In this document: positions 38,289 through 52,700 of the stretch, piece after piece
Numbering within the stretch: position 1 is the first letter of the stretch
Layout of the letters: every line of letters begins with the position of its first letter
Source of the DNA: Hermodice carunculata
Lineage: Eukaryota; Annelida; Polychaeta; Eunicida; Amphinomidae
Length of the DNA: 64,000 nt
Direction: 5' to 3'
NCBI GenBank assembly: GCA_964020975.1
Contig: OZ026625.1
Coordinates: forward strand, 15,098,917 to 15,162,916
Notes under the pieces: generated by a model
What the model saw: only the letters and a program-made list of their open reading frames with translations
What the model was told of the DNA's origin: nothing
Database searches by the model: none
Position numbers and translations under genes: made by a program

Positions 38289-41200
38289 ATGGCGGCCATC
38301 TTACATCTTGTGCAGCACAGAAATAGGAATTTGATTCGTCGTGAAAGAGTTTTCTTAAATCGAGAGGATCCTCTTGAATGTCTGAGCAGGGAGCAGATAC
38401 GGAGTCGGTATCGTTTCCATCCAGAAACAATTGTCCGCATTACAAATGTGCTTTGGGAGGACCTTGTTCAATCGAGGCAAAATCATTCGCTTCCCCCAAA
38501 CCTGCAAGTTCTTGTGGCCCTGCGATACCTTGCGACAGGAAGCTATCAAATCTGCGTGGCAGACACTATAAAAATTTCACAGCCAACAGTTTCCCGTGTG
38601 GTAAGAAAATTTACGGTGGCTCTGCAGGACAAAACAGCGGCGTTCGTCCATTTTCCATGTTCTTACACGGAACGCCTGGCCGCTAAACAGGAATTCTATA
38701 AGATTGCTGGTAAGTGTCTTGATTTGGCGTCCCATTGTAAGTCAAGTGTCGACATCATCCTTGTATTATCATCCAGAAAAACAATATAATCACATGGCTC
38801 AATCTGTAAAAGTCCTAATTTAAGCACCATAATACTGTTCTTTCGGCAATAATGACTCCATTTTGAAAGTTTGTCCTTGAACGGTGTTGCACGAGAAATT
38901 CTACCAAACTTCGGTGCCAAGCCATTGGGGGATTCACTTCACATAAAATGGGTACGGAGCTCTCCTCAAATAAACATAAGCACATATAGAACACCCACGT
39001 CCATCTAATTTGTTACACAGCCAAAAGAATAAACCATTGACCCTTATCTATTACAACCTGCATAAACAAGAAATTACTGTCAAAACGTTCCTCGTTAGGC
39101 CAAGTCAGTCAAGTAATGCAATTGTGTTGTTAAGGGACAGTTATATAATTATAGAGATACTTACGGAATCAAATATAAACGCTGTGGTGTTTTAAACATT
39201 GAAAATATAAAGTGTCGAATTTTCCTTTAAAATTTAGTATCACAAACCAATCACGGACCTAAATTGTCGGTGAACCACGTCCAGAGGGACATTGTCTACA
39301 AGTAGTGATACCCCCATTTCGCAGAGGGATAGTGACACACAAAAACATGCACCCACATGATTGCAGTAATGTGTATTGCATTTCATTCTAATGGACAGAC
39401 GGCAAGTGCCGGCTGTGTAACCTGTGGGATGAAGCAAATCAATAAAACAAATTAAATTACTAATTATATTATTATTTATTGCTTTTGCCAAGTAACATGA
39501 GTTAGGACTACGTTTTTCTTTTTGTCATGACATTGAAATTTTTACTTCTCCACAAGTCTGTAAAATTTAATGAAAAGATAAACAGACGCAGTGGAAGTCC
39601 TCAGTTTCAAAATTGAATTTTTGTTCTGTTCAATCTAATTGTCCTTTTTCAATATTTTCCTTTTCTTATACTTATAAATATAAGATGGCTTGCACCCTAT
39701 ATAAAGTAATAATAAGAGGCCCATGGGCCTAATGCTCTGCTGACATTTGAAAACTTAATTCGATGATGTTGCATTTACATGCAATTTTTTTGTTTACACA
39801 TGTGTTGCCTGGTGAAAATTTCTGATATTCATATTTTAATTGCAAATAATGTACAAGGCCCGACTTTAACTAATCAAGTCGATCAACTTTATAGGCCCTG
39901 TGACCTTGAATAAACAGGTAAACATCATCTATATTGTGTAACATTCTACTTTCAGACATGATATATATATGTTCCATATACTTGGTATGACTAGCTTCAG
40001 TATTTGCAATAATCCTAAAAAATGATTATTATACAATTTTTACCATTAATTGTCAGACTCATAATTTCCATATAACTGAAGGTGGTGCCACTATCATCAA
40101 ACTCAATGGAGACTTTGGCATCCCCCAACTTCCCACCTAATTTCACGAGGAGGCACCAAGAATTAAGCATGCTAGAGCATTCAAATTAATTTCTCATTTT
40201 GACCCCAATATTGCATAATAATACTACAGGTGGCACCAAAAATTTTGAACTCAACCAATATTTTCATAGACCCTAGTAGTCCTGAAAGTTACATTGGGCT
40301 AACTTGTAAACTGTAGACAGTATCGTGCAAACGAGCAAAAGTTTACAGAGGACAGACATGAGCGGTCGCATATGCTCTTCAACCTTAGGTCAGCAGAGCT
40401 AAAAAGTGTATTAGCATGTTGGATGCATCATTAGGATTATTTGAACCCAATAGGTATTCCCCCATCCATAAATTACACTGTATAAGCCCAATCCACAAAA
40501 GTAGGCCTGTACACACAAAAAAAGGGGGGGAGGGGTTAACAATTCACTCACATGCCCTTGGCTTCATTGTGTCTGTGTGCCAAACACATTCTGTTTCAAT
40601 ATATTTTTCGCTTATTTCTGTACCAGCAGGGCTGACATCTTATTGGTACACTAGAAACTCAAAACTTTGTATGTATGAATATCATCACAACTACAATAGA
40701 TAGAGAAGTAATACCAAGTTGAAGCTGAAGGTTTGTGATGTAGATACACCCAAATTATTACACATTATTTTTTTTTTAAAATTCAATTTTTGCGACTTTG
40801 TGGCACTTTAAATGCTTTAATGTTGAATATGTTCAAAAGTATCACAGGCAGAGGTTTCATTATAAATTAAAATGAATGGTTAGTGCTGTAGAAATATCCA
40901 ATGAGCCAGACACAAAATTTTTGAGCTTGACATTAACGATTGCTCGGTTGTCCTGGGTGACAAATTTTCAACTCTAGGCAACTAAAACATTATGTGCTCA
41001 ATGGGACTTTAACCCACTGCTTGCCCCAAAATGTTGAAATAGTTTCTGAGGGACAACCAGTCAAAATATCATAGTGTCAAGCAGAAGGTATAATTTAGAT
41101 TTATGCTAATAAGTGGTACTTTAAATATATAATTTAAAGTATAGTGATAGAGCTTCATTTGATGAAAATTGACATAATTTTGGTACCGGTATGTAATGAA

Positions 41201-44200
41201 TGAATGAGCCATTTATACAAAGTGCCAATATAAACAGTAAAGATCAATTGAAATTATTTGTTATCAAAGCACTGTCATAAATCACACTTTATTACATGGG
41301 GGATATTTCCACCTCTTCAATGTTCATACTGTTCTATGCCACCTTCATGAATTTGACCTTTATGAAAATCTAATAGAGAATTGGTCATTGTGGATTCAAC
41401 TACATTGTTATTACAGTAATCCCTCCTTTGAGAGACTGCCCCTAGTGCCACCCAAAAGGCGGTCACATACAGCAGGTTGTTCCTCAAAGGATGTATAAAT
41501 AACATGAATAGTACTACAGAAAGACCTGACAACTGTGGTCTCTCAAAGAGGTGCGTCTCCCAAAGGAGTCATCTTTCAAAAGAGGGACTACTGTGTGTTT
41601 AATTTCTTATGTGTGTGACAGTCAACCTTATTTTGTACCCAATAAGCGAACACTTTTTCAACAATTTCATTAATTTCAGAATTTCCAAATGTTCTGGGGT
41701 GTATTGATTGCACACATTTTAGGATAATACGTCCTAAACAGGATGAATATGATTTCGTGAACCGGAAAAATTACCATTCCATCAATGTCCAGGTAATTAT
41801 TATTATTATTTTTGTGTATGGTGTTAACTTTTAATATATATTCCTGTGAAATGATTCAAGACAAATACAGAGGTATTATTATCTGTATTGGAATACATTT
41901 ATGACCAGAATCTTTGTTATGGTTATTTTTATTTTGTTAACAGTCTTTAAATTTGAACCATGTACAAAATCACCTACTTGAAAGTCATATACAATGTAAG
42001 AGAGCAAATTATGAATTACAATGTGATTTGCCTCTGAAGCTACAATGTAGGTGTGCTCTTATTTTCTTCCTAATTACAAAGTTCAATAACAAAACGCACA
42101 ACTGGGTATAAACTTATGCTGATACCTGAAAAACAAGAGGCCCATGGGCCAATGCTCTTCTGCAACTATGGCTATATTGCAACTATTAATTTCCAAGTTA
42201 AGTCAATAGTCCTTAAGTGGCTTTTCAACATGTAAAGCTTATGTGAATTTAATGTCTTGTTTGTCCACTAGATGGCACTTCACTCCACATGTAATCATAG
42301 TTTATTTCTGCAATTTCTGTGATGGATATTGCTGCATTTGTCAAGACAACAAGTAGTGAGTCCTTAACATCAATACCAATTTAGACTTAGAACTCCCCCA
42401 CAAACCAACCAAATTTGGTTTAGATGTGCCACATATTAAAGAACCTAGAGTGTTCACCAGATTTTCATATTTTGACCCCCATATTGCATAATAATGTAGG
42501 TGGCGCCACCAATATAAAAAAGGACCTAGATTTTTGTACCACGTATAAGTCCTAAAAGTTATATTGGGCTGACTTCAAAACTGTGGACGGTATCACGCTA
42601 ACGAGCCAAAGTTTACGGACGTCTCTAGTATGATAAACTTGTATACAAAAACATGACCTTTATTCATAAATATCAAACACAACAGTGACAGCAAAGAGAT
42701 TCCACAGTTACCAAAGCATCAAAATTCATTTTCCAATACCAATGTGAACAAACAAATTTTAGTTTTGACTTTGGACAGCCAATCACCCACAAAAGCCAAA
42801 TGGTGGTTTTAAACCGTTCGTACGGACAGACATGAGTGGTTTCATAAGCTGTGCTACCTTTGGTCCGCAGAGCTAAAAATAGCTATGTCATTCTGTATCA
42901 AATTTACAAAGGCAAACATAGTTAAGGATGCATATATAGGAATATATGTATATTTGAGCCCACTTTGAATATATTCTAGTGCCCCTGTGATCTTGGTAAT
43001 GACCTCAAGGTCTCATATGTACTATGCTAGTCTGACCATAATTAATCCACAGAGGACCAACAACATATGCAACATTAAAGCTAAATCTCAAATAGTTTAA
43101 ATCTAAATTTATGAGTTGAGTGCTACAATTCATTTAAGTGGCCTTGTTGATCTTTGGAATAAAAATGAGGTCTGCAATAAATTACACATGGTTTTCTGAG
43201 GGCCACCACCATCAGAAAAGCATATTTAGTGCTCTAGTGGTTGTAGTATCACTCTGTCGAGTCATTTCCATGACAAAACTCATCATACTGCTCTTGTTAT
43301 CACCAAATATATACATGCCTCAATGAATTTTTGGCAAACCAGCACCTTGGTCACATTGGCACTTTTGAAGTATTTTATAGTAAAAACATGGCATCAAATC
43401 ATGGACTTGTGACAGGATGTAGCCTCAACTGGATGAAAGTGCACTTATATTGTCAAATTGATTGCTTCCATGAGAGGAAACATGGTGTAAATGTTCATTT
43501 ATGCCTCAACTCTGCCTGACAAAAAATTTGTTTCAGGAGCCAAAAATGCAAAATTTACCCCACAATTATAGTTTGTTATGATTTTGAAAATTGATTTTAA
43601 TAATCTAGATAATTGTATCCTTTCTCATGCAGATGGTTTGTGATGCCCACCATAGGATTTTGAATGTGGTTGCAAAATGGCCTGGTGCTACACATGATAG
43701 CAGAATTTTCACAAGTAGCAGATTATGCCAGTTGCTGGAAAACAGTAAGTGAATGCAAATCAATATCATCATTAAGTTTTAAAACCCTTTTGTCGCGGTT
43801 TTATTAAAACAATAAATAATTTGTTTGTACAACTCTGACCCCTATTTGTCTTGACTATTTTGTTCTTTCAGGAATAAACGTTTTTTCGTCTATTTGTTAA
43901 CTCATTATAATATTCAATCCAGGTAATTACATGTACTTATATATGATTTGCCAAGTGGAATTGTAAACAAATTCAGATCTGTAAATATTCTAATACTTCC
44001 AACCATGGCTGTATGTAAATTAGAGGTATTGTAAACAACAAAAATCTTCATGCATTTGTGCATCATGAGGTCTATTCAACACTATGCATTTAAACATCAT
44101 GATGGATGGACAACATGATGCATGGTGTACCTGGAAAAGTGTAAAATTTATAATAAACCATTTTTACAAATTGTTACCATCATGAAATACAAGCACCATT

Positions 44201-44827
44201 ATGAGTGAACGAACTTGGAAAAGACCAAATCCATGAAAAATTATCCCTGCATTTGAGTACCCTTATGGGGGGGGGACTGTACATGTTGTTCTTAAATTAG
44301 CAGGTATACAAGCAATAGGAACACAATTTTGAGGTGTAAGGCACTTTTCTGCCATAAGCGACTGCATTTTGTCACATTCTACAGTCCCAAGGTAGTTTGC
44401 CACTGTAGATTGCTGCCAAAACACTGCCAAAGACTTTTACCATGCTATATTTGAATTTGTCCTTTGTCGACATGCTCAAAAATTCCCGGTTCCGAAAAAA
44501 AAAAAAAAAAAAAATCAGTACCTGAACTTTTGTATCCACACTGATGCAACCTGCAGTGACATCAAATTAATGATTTGATAATTGCCCATGTAAGAATCTG
44601 TTTAATAATTTTTTGGTGGTATTTACCACAAAATTTATGGAAAGCTTCACACCATAAGCACTTGCATGGAAAAATCTTATTTTCATCATTCCCTGCCCAT
44701 AGATCTCCTTGTTATGTCTGGGTGCCAACCCAGACATTTTGTTTTTCCAAGAATTCTTTCTTTCTTTCTTTCTGTTTTCTTTCTCTCTTTCCTTCTCTCT
44801 CTCTCCCTCCCTCCCTCCCTCCCTCTC

Positions 44828-44867
<40 letters not shown>

Positions 44868-46161
44868 CCCATGTTGGTCTTGAGTTTTTTTGAGACACTG
44901 TTTTTCCAAAAAACCACCAAACTTGCCATGGTGACTGACATAACCAGTGAAATTGTGCATCTCATTTGGAAAAGTCTTGATGCTTAAAATTACGCAAATT
45001 TTAGAGGCAACAAAAATATTAAAAGCGCCATATCTTCCTAAGTATTGCAGATGGACTCAAAATTTCAATATGCATATATGCCTTGTGGCACTTGCCACTA
45101 CAATTGACAGTATTATAGTAGAATTTCAAATTATGCTAATAAGGGGAACTAGATAATATAAAAGTTTAATAACTTCAAAACTATTGTACATAGAAATGCC
45201 ATTCCAACTTCAATTTAAAGGTTTGTGCAAAAGCCACATCCAATGAACCATGAACCAAAGTTGTAGGATTTTAAATAAATGCAAATTAGGTTTAATATGC
45301 AAAATGTAAATCTTTAATAGCTTCAAAACTATTACTTCAATTTATGGGTTTGTGGCATAGCCCCATCCAATGAACAATAAACCAAAGTTCTTCTAGGCCT
45401 GTAATTCATGCAATTACACAAAGTTAAAATGTTGAATAGCTTCAAAACTGTTACAGATAGTAGTTTCACTCAAACTTCACTTTATAAGTTTGGGAATATG
45501 GCCCCATTCCTTGAAACAAGAACCAAAGCTGAGCATTTTATTTTATAAAAATCAAGCTAATATGCATTATTTCGATTATGTTGAACAATGACAAAGTGTG
45601 TCATTTCAAACTGTTCTCATTTTCAAGGCACCCAGGCAGATTTGCTGTGAAGCAAATCTTCTTTTTTAGTTTAGCTTTGTTTCCACTTGGCGCCTCTGTT
45701 TCAACTTTTACGTCTAACTTTAAGGTCTAGGTGTACTCATAATCCATTGATTTACATAAATTTAATTATTTCATTCATTTTGAGGCCCTACTGATGGATA
45801 CCTACTCGGGGATAGTGGGTACCCTTGTAGGAACTATCTCCTCACACCATACTTGGCTCCAACAAGCAGGGACCAAGAGAGGTACAATAGATCACTAAGT
45901 GCCACCAGGGTGAGGATCGAACAAACATTTGGGATCCTCAAAAGAAGATTTGGGTATCTTCATCAAGAGGTCCGACAGACTCCAGAGAGGACATGCACCA
46001 TAATTCTTGCATGTGTTGTGCTCCACAACATTGCCCTCAGCTACAATGACATCTTTGAGCCTGAGCAACATGATAATGATATGCCACCTGTCATTGTGGA
46101 TGAGGTCAATGTTGCTGGAGGCCGTTTTAGAGATCACATTGCCAGAACCTATTTCAATTAA
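38289..46161 (+). CDS. HARBI1-like Harbinger transposase, four exons, 340 aa
   Basis: Exons 38,289-38,709, 41,680-41,792, 43,633-43,744 and 45,785-46,161 sum to 1023 bases (341 codons with TAA), all joined at GT-AG sites (donors GTAAGT, GTAATT, GTAAGT). The product catalyses cut-and-paste movement as an RNase H-fold DDE nuclease. Residues about 40-130 are the N-terminal helix-turn-helix part (LATGSYQICVADTIKISQPT). FPNVLGCIDCTH holds D150, WPGATHDSRIF holds D200, GYLLGDSGYP holds D225, and RVRIEQTFGILKRRF holds E261, all expected DDE_Tnp_4 landmarks. Human HARBI1 has 349 residues, so this is full length. The start ATG lies just inside the terminal repeat and is followed by AAIL; no in-frame alternative looks better. 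In the family, the enzyme needs the Myb-like partner for nuclear import and end binding. It could be a domesticated host gene, but the flanking ends argue for an element. Confidence 0.92.
39713..40405 (+). repeat. Dispersed CCCATGGGCC repeat, copy A
   Basis: Starts AAGAGGCCCATGGGCC, AATGCTCTGCTGAC and ends GGTCAGCAGAGCTAAAA, so the tips GCTCTGCTGAC/GTCAGCAGAGC are inverted. An internal GACAGACATGAGCGGTCGCAT and a TTTTGACCCC-ATATTGCATAATAAT block recur in the other copies. It lies in intron 1 of the transposase gene. Confidence 0.7.
41412..41595. mobile_element. MITE with ACAGTAGTCCCTC ends
   Basis: Left ACAGTAATCCCTCC and right (reverse complement) ACAGTAGTCCCTCT form imperfect inverted ends with further matches inward (TTTGAGAGAC). 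Length is about 184 bp. The ends resemble pogo/Tigger-type CAGTGGT tips with T-A flanks. It lies in the first intron of the transposase gene, 85 bases before exon 2. Confidence 0.65.
42131..42877 (+). repeat. Dispersed CCCATGGGCC repeat, copy B
   Basis: Begins AACAAGAGGCCCATGGGCC and ends near GGTCCGCAGAGCTAAAA. It holds the same TATTGCATAATAAT, GTGGACGGTATC and GGACAGACATGAG words as copy A. A segment near 42,690-42,800 also resembles the repeat at 56.6-57.4 kb. Confidence 0.7.
44757..44868. repeat. (CTTT/CCCT/CT)n pyrimidine tract
   Basis: About 110 bases of pyrimidine-only repeats on the + strand. Readings across it are artefacts. Confidence 0.95.
45000..45600. repeat. Tandem repeat block, unit about 120-146 bp
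   Basis: The words CTTCAAAACTATT or CTTCAAAACTGTT recur at 45,171, 45,317 and 45,436. The words CATCCAATGAAC and ACCAAAG recur in step. Three to four uneven copies are seen, in the intron before transposase exon 4. It is related to the block at 23.3-24.1 kb. Confidence 0.6.
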
Positions 46162-46327
46162 AACAGGCACCTATTCCAAAGTCCCTGCCATATTTGTAAC
46201 ACTACCAGCCTCTGATGGCAGAAACCAGAATGAGGATACAGTGGAACCCAAATCAAGCCCTCATTCATTTACCGGTTAAGTTTGGTTATTTTTCTAGCTT
46301 CTATCTATCTTTTAAAAACATTTAAAG

Positions 46328-46350
46328 TGTTTATATATATATATATATAC
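46328..46350. repeat. Short (AT)n microsatellite
   Basis: About 22 bp of AT, between the two convergent Harbinger genes. Confidence 0.9.
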
Positions 46351-46783
46351 AAACTAGTTAGGTAAGCAAATTTAACAGGTAAGTGAATAGCTACTTGATT
46401 TGGTGTCCACTAAAACCTATTTATGGTTTCTGTCACCATAAGTCAGTGGTGTTCCAAATCATGCACCGACTTTTGAATATGGTATACCAGACAATTTGCT
46501 AAAATGATGTAAGTACCATCAAGTAAGGCTCACTGACTGAAAATTATATTGGAAAAATGATGGTAAAATGTAAAAGTATTCACATTGAACAAATAGAGTC
46601 TTAACACGTGAAACATTTTGTATTACTTTATTCAAGTAACTGGTGATTTCATATGAATGCTCAGTTGTATTTATTCAGCATTTCATTAATAAATTATTTA
46701 TCAAATGCCATTTTTTGCAAAACCAGTACTTGCAAATGTCATTGTTTTTTGTACCGATAATATATATGTGCAGTGACATAATT

Positions 46784-49700
46784 CTAATTTGATAATTCTT
46801 CTTCAAGCTTCTTCTTCTTGAGCTGCAGCACTTCAATTTGCAACTGACTGCGTTGCTGCTCAAGGAGAAGAAGCTTGATATACTCCTCATTTGCTGTGGT
46901 ATTGGGTCTTTTCCTCTGGCTGTTCATGTTGTTCATGGCTTCAATTTGTGTTACAGGAGTGCATGTAGCTGTATTTGGAAACACCCTGGCTTGTAGCTCT
47001 GCTAGGTCCCCAATTTCCTCTGGTAAGGGACTGGGGCTTCTGGCACTTTCTGGGGTTGCTGCATTTTCACTTGGACCTGCTAAATCAACATGAAAATATC
47101 AAGAGATTTTATATTGTGGGGATGTATAGGTGGCTTTATTTATTTTTTTTTTAATTGATTTATTTTTGTAGTTCTATGCATGGATGTGGAGGTGCTGTCC
47201 TCTCTCAAGAATGCAACTGTGTCTCATGCAACTGCATTTCATTCACCCATACCATGACTTCCTTCAACATTTCGGAAACGTAGGACATGTTATAACCTGC
47301 ATTGTATGCCAAAAGTAGAAAATGGGTTAAGCAATGATTAAATTTTTTAACACTTTGGTTGTCAATGACCTATTTTGCAGGGTCACTTGGCATTTTCATA
47401 ATAGGAAATTACAATAAGTTAAAATTTTTAGGAAGAATAATGCCTCTAATACTAGATTGTACAAAATATCACATATTATGCTAAGTTATTAATCACATGA
47501 TATGAATGACCTTAGGTATATATGGTCTCATAATGGAGGTGGTCTTTACAGCAGGTTACACTGTATGGGTTAAATTATAAGGAGTATGTGGTCTCCATGT
47601 ATTAAAAGGGAATTAGTTTATCATAACATCATTATACAATGGTCTCTGTCACCCCTAGAGTACCTAACAGTGGTCTCATGAGACTCGTGGTCTTTCAAGA
47701 CAGGTAAAACTAGCAACAGTCGTCATGCGCGACAACATATTTAGATGTTATCCCATGGCTAAATCAGTATCCTAGCCGGTACAGTTACCCTGAGAGCCTG
47801 TACCCTCCAGAGACCCAAAGGGTCGAGGGAGGATACAGCTCGAGTGGGAATTGTACAGGGTAGGATACTGATTTTGCCATGGGATGATCTTTGTATCCTA
47901 AATTTATATGCCATAATTAGACGAAAAAGGCAAATGCAGCTTTTCCTAGCATTATGTAAGATATTACATACCTATTCATTAGCCAAAACATACAATGTCT
48001 GGTTCATAATTTTGTTTGAGAAAAGCCCACCTCCCCTTCAAGAAGCAATGGGCCTGCAATATGAGTGTTTTTTCATTTGCCATGTTATTTGCTCTTACTA
48101 CCATCAATCTGAATTTCAGAAATGCAGAAAAACTTTTAAAAACAACCAAACAGGAGCACTCATACATATCTTGTTGGCATATATACAGGTTACATTTACA
48201 CCAATTTTGAAGACAATCTGACCATTAGCTTTAGAGAAAAAGACAAAAATCTATTATCTTGACCGGGGGGGGGTGAACAGACAGACAGTCAGTCAGTTGG
48301 ACAGACTGACACCTTAGAAAAATCCCGTGGGTCTATATAGTACTTGAACCAAATTTGAAACTAATAGGGGTCACATGTACAAAGATATGCCTGTTTGGAC
48401 CTGGATATTGCCTAACAATGCTCTGTTAATTAACTAATTAATAATGATCACAGGAAGCTAGTTTTCATAGTGGATCTGCTTCATCAAAAGGTGAATCACC
48501 AATAAAAATATCGCGGAGCTACATGCAATATTTTTTTAGTTATCACAGTAACGCTATCCTGATGGACAGACGGACAGACAGATGGCGGGCCAATGGTCAC
48601 AAAACCAATATATCCCCGGATCCTTTGGACGCAGGGGATATAATAACATAATTCAAATTATAGGACTTGCGAATGTGAAAATCAGTCTCTCATCAGAGGG
48701 TGGTCTCTAATGACAGGGGCTCTTGTGACAAGCACGACTGTATATGGATGTGTTTACATGTATTGATTTTATCTTTCACTTATCCATTGATGGGTTTTTT
48801 TCAACACAAACATACATATTAAATACTTACCCACTAAAAAATCAAGGGAATCTGTCCCACCCTGAATTCCCATCACACTTGGCCTTGTCTGGCAGTGCAA
48901 CAGGAAAAGATTCTCAGCTGGACTCAGTCCAGCTGGTGGAGGACCACCTCCTGTCTTGGGCCTCTTGCCCGCTTGAAACTTTCTGTTTGCTGCAAATAAT
49001 TTCATAGGGATGAATTAATGTTTCATATATGTATGTCATATAAGCAATGTTTAAACATCACTAACCTTAATGAATTATCACAATATATATGTACAATATA
49101 ATGCATATATAATTTCATGAATCCCTACATGTATAAGACATTTTTCATTGTTTCATGCTGTTAGAAGGAATAAAGTACAATGTAGATTAAATCTCACTAA
49201 TTTAGAAAGCAATTCAATTATGTAAAGTAAAAGCTCCACTGCCAAAGACCTCTCACTTCTGAAATTCTTTATATTCCCAGATGTTTTGTATGTTATTTAA
49301 TATGCAACTGGGTTTTTATAACATCTCATAACTGGACATTTCTCATTTTAAAAAAACCTCTCACTTTATTTCTGCTAGAACTATAGCCCCAAAATGTACC
49401 TAAATTCTATTCATACACGTTTGATTGTTGAGAACAATGTATGGATTTGTGCAAAATACATATTGATAACACCTGATAACTCATGAACCTGAACATCCAA
49501 ACCTCCAGCTGATGAACATCTCTCCCTACAGAACACGGTCGCTAGGCCCCAAGATTGTGACAGGTTTCCCTGTATTATGTTCATTGCATTCACTGATCTA
49601 TTTTGGGTTTTAAGATGGGGAGTATTATAAATGGGATGTTTTTAAATTGAAATCACCTTAAATCGGTTCAGCTTTAAAAAGCAATATCTTTTTGTAGCTG

Positions 49701-52700
49701 TGCTAACCAAAGGTCACAGAACTTATGCGACCGCTCATGTCTGTCCATCCATCTGAAAACTTTTGCTAGCTAGCGCGATACCGTGCACAGTTTTCAAGTT
49801 AGCCAAATATAACTTTTAGGACTCACATGGGTATAAAAATCTATGTTCTTTTAGTTATTGTTGGCGCCACCTACAATATTCGGCAATATTGGGGCCTCTT
49901 GTTTAGGTAATAGAATGTTGACAGAAATGAAAGGTGCAGGTGAAACATCCACTAACTTTGTGATACTAAGCCAATACAACAACAGCCTTGAAAAGATTCC
50001 TATGGTGGGTTACATACCATTCAAAACAAGATGTCCATGGCTCTAATGTTCTGCTGTCATTTCAGGATTATAGTTGATGCTCTTGCATTTACATGCCAAT
50101 TTCTTTTTTTTTTTTTTTTTTCTTTTTGGTATGTATTTGTGGTTGACCTTGATTAAATAGCTCTTACAGTTTGACTCATAATTTCTATACAACTATAGGT
50201 GGTGTCACAAGTATCAACATTGGTCAAGATTTTTACATCCCCAATCACAGGAAATGTAATGAAGATCTGCCCAAAAAAGTATGAAGCTAGAGTTTTTACA
50301 AGATTTTCACTTTTTTGACCCCTATATTGCATAATAATAGGTGATGCCAACTATGTAGACAGGAACCTTAAGTTTTATACATTCTGAAAGTCCAGAAAGT
50401 TATATTGGGCTAACTTGAATACTGTGGACGGTATTGCGCTTATGTTATGGTTAAAAGTTTACGGACAGGCAGACAAATGGACAGAAAGACTGACAGACAT
50501 ACATGAGCAGTCGCATAAGCTCTGCAACCTTAGGGCAGCAGAGCTAAATACATTAAAAAAAACAAATAAAAAAAAGGTAATTAAGAAAACGTCAGACAAC
50601 AATGGATTTTCATGATAAATGATATGAAAAGTTTTTTTTTTACATTCAAGGCTGGTACATTTATGATTGCTTGGCCCTCACAATTGGGTAAAATGGAATA
50701 ACAATTTCCCAACACCTAAAAAAATAATATAAAGTTTTTGGTGTTCACTGGTAAGGTTCTGCGCGTGGTCTAAAGGTAAAAGATTTTGAGCTTTATCTAT
50801 GAACCCATCACTGTATCATCAAGTGTAAGGTGCACTAATTTTGATATGTCTTATCTGTGTCTTTAAGCTCACCTTCTGTTTTGATATTGGCCCATTTTTT
50901 CTTCATTTGCTCAATGCTCCTGGTGAATCCTTGACTGAAAAAAAACTATCTTGTACTATTTATCATAAACATTGGTCACCCTCTTATAAAGCTCCTCTAA
51001 CCAGAGGCCACCTCTCTTGAAAGGCCAGCCTAAGGGCACTTTTTGGCAGCATTTGGGATGGCCTTATAAGAGGGGGACCACTGTACATGCATCCAAATCC
51101 CCAGGACAAAATTTGACATGGACCCAGTATAACATAGGTATTTTAATCTTGTATTTACTCCCTTTGATATTTTACAATGTTTTCAAATACCACACATGAA
51201 TTTGTCAATACATTGTCTATGGAGCGTACATTAGCTGTTGTCCTGTCAGACCATCATTCCTACCTTAAATGTCAAAGGTTTTAAAAACTGAAACAAATTA
51301 TTCTTTCACATGTACATCAAATTTTAATTAAAATGTTATAAATGGTCTTATATCATAATCAAAATAACTGGAATGTAAATAGAAGAATGCATTGTATATC
51401 CTGTGCCTGTCTCTCAAGATTAGTGCCATGAATTCAGGCATGCATGTGTCTCCCACAGTAGATATGTGCTGCATTTTTTTCCCTAAAAAGTTAAAAAGCG
51501 ACAGATTAGATTGGAAATCTGAGAAAAATAATACATATTAAGACACAAGGACTGTACTCAGCATGTTATCAAACCATTGTGGCACACACATTGGCAATGT
51601 TACTTTTTGGATGCAGTAAAAATTAACTATAAAAATACAAGTGCATTAGGTAAGTAACATGAGTAGACATAAAGTTTTTAAAATACATGTTCAAATTAGA
51701 TTTTATCATTCAGGTATAGGGGTTGCAAGACATATATGTCTTTCACGGTTATAAGTTATTCCTCATAGACACAGCAATATATACAATTTATGTATATGGT
51801 AAACAAATTTAATTCAATACATCATAATGGAAAATTAATTAAAATTTCACAGTTCCTGTCAATATACATTTTGGTAACAATATTTGCAATGAACCACCCA
51901 GGAAAATTTAAAACATTTAGTTTTTGTGTTTCTTTACTTCATGTTCATTTACCATCATGTCATCCCAGGAATATGATTTTTAATATGAAAATATTGATGA
52001 GCACATTAACAAGAACCCTCTATGGTGAACAGCAATATCCACAATGTATCCCTTCCATAGACACCAGACACATATGTTTAAGGACAACCCCATGTATAAG
52101 GCATGCTAATTCATGAATGCTTATAACTCCCAAACATACACTATTACATATACCCCTAGCCTCCAGACTATGCGGTTCTTGCATTCCTTCCACCTGAAGG
52201 GCACTTTATGGAACAGCCCTAACATGTTGCAACAACTGCTGAACTTATTGTCCATAAACCAGATAAACACTGTACATAAATTTATTTTTTACATGTCTTG
52301 ATGACATTTGAAGAACTCTATACTTCATGCTGACTTCCAAATTCGATCAATCGGACTCTTTAACTGAACAGGAAAGATTTATTTATAATATCAATGCAAT
52401 GGGGGATGAATCAAATACAACATGCTTTTTGTAAACACTGCATTTCAGACAAGATCAGTGTTGATTGGTCAATGTTATGGCAACATTTGGAGCAACTGTG
52501 TAGTCTACTAGTAATGGTAACATATGAAGCATCTGTGTTGTACTATATTTATTTAATTTTTTTGGTACATGCATGATGCATTCAACTCCATAGTAAGTAG
52601 AAGAACATACTTGTTTAGTGTATGGATTGTGGATATCCTTGTCAATAAACTCTTCATGTCTTTGAGTTTGATGATGTATGGACAGCATCATCATAAGCCT

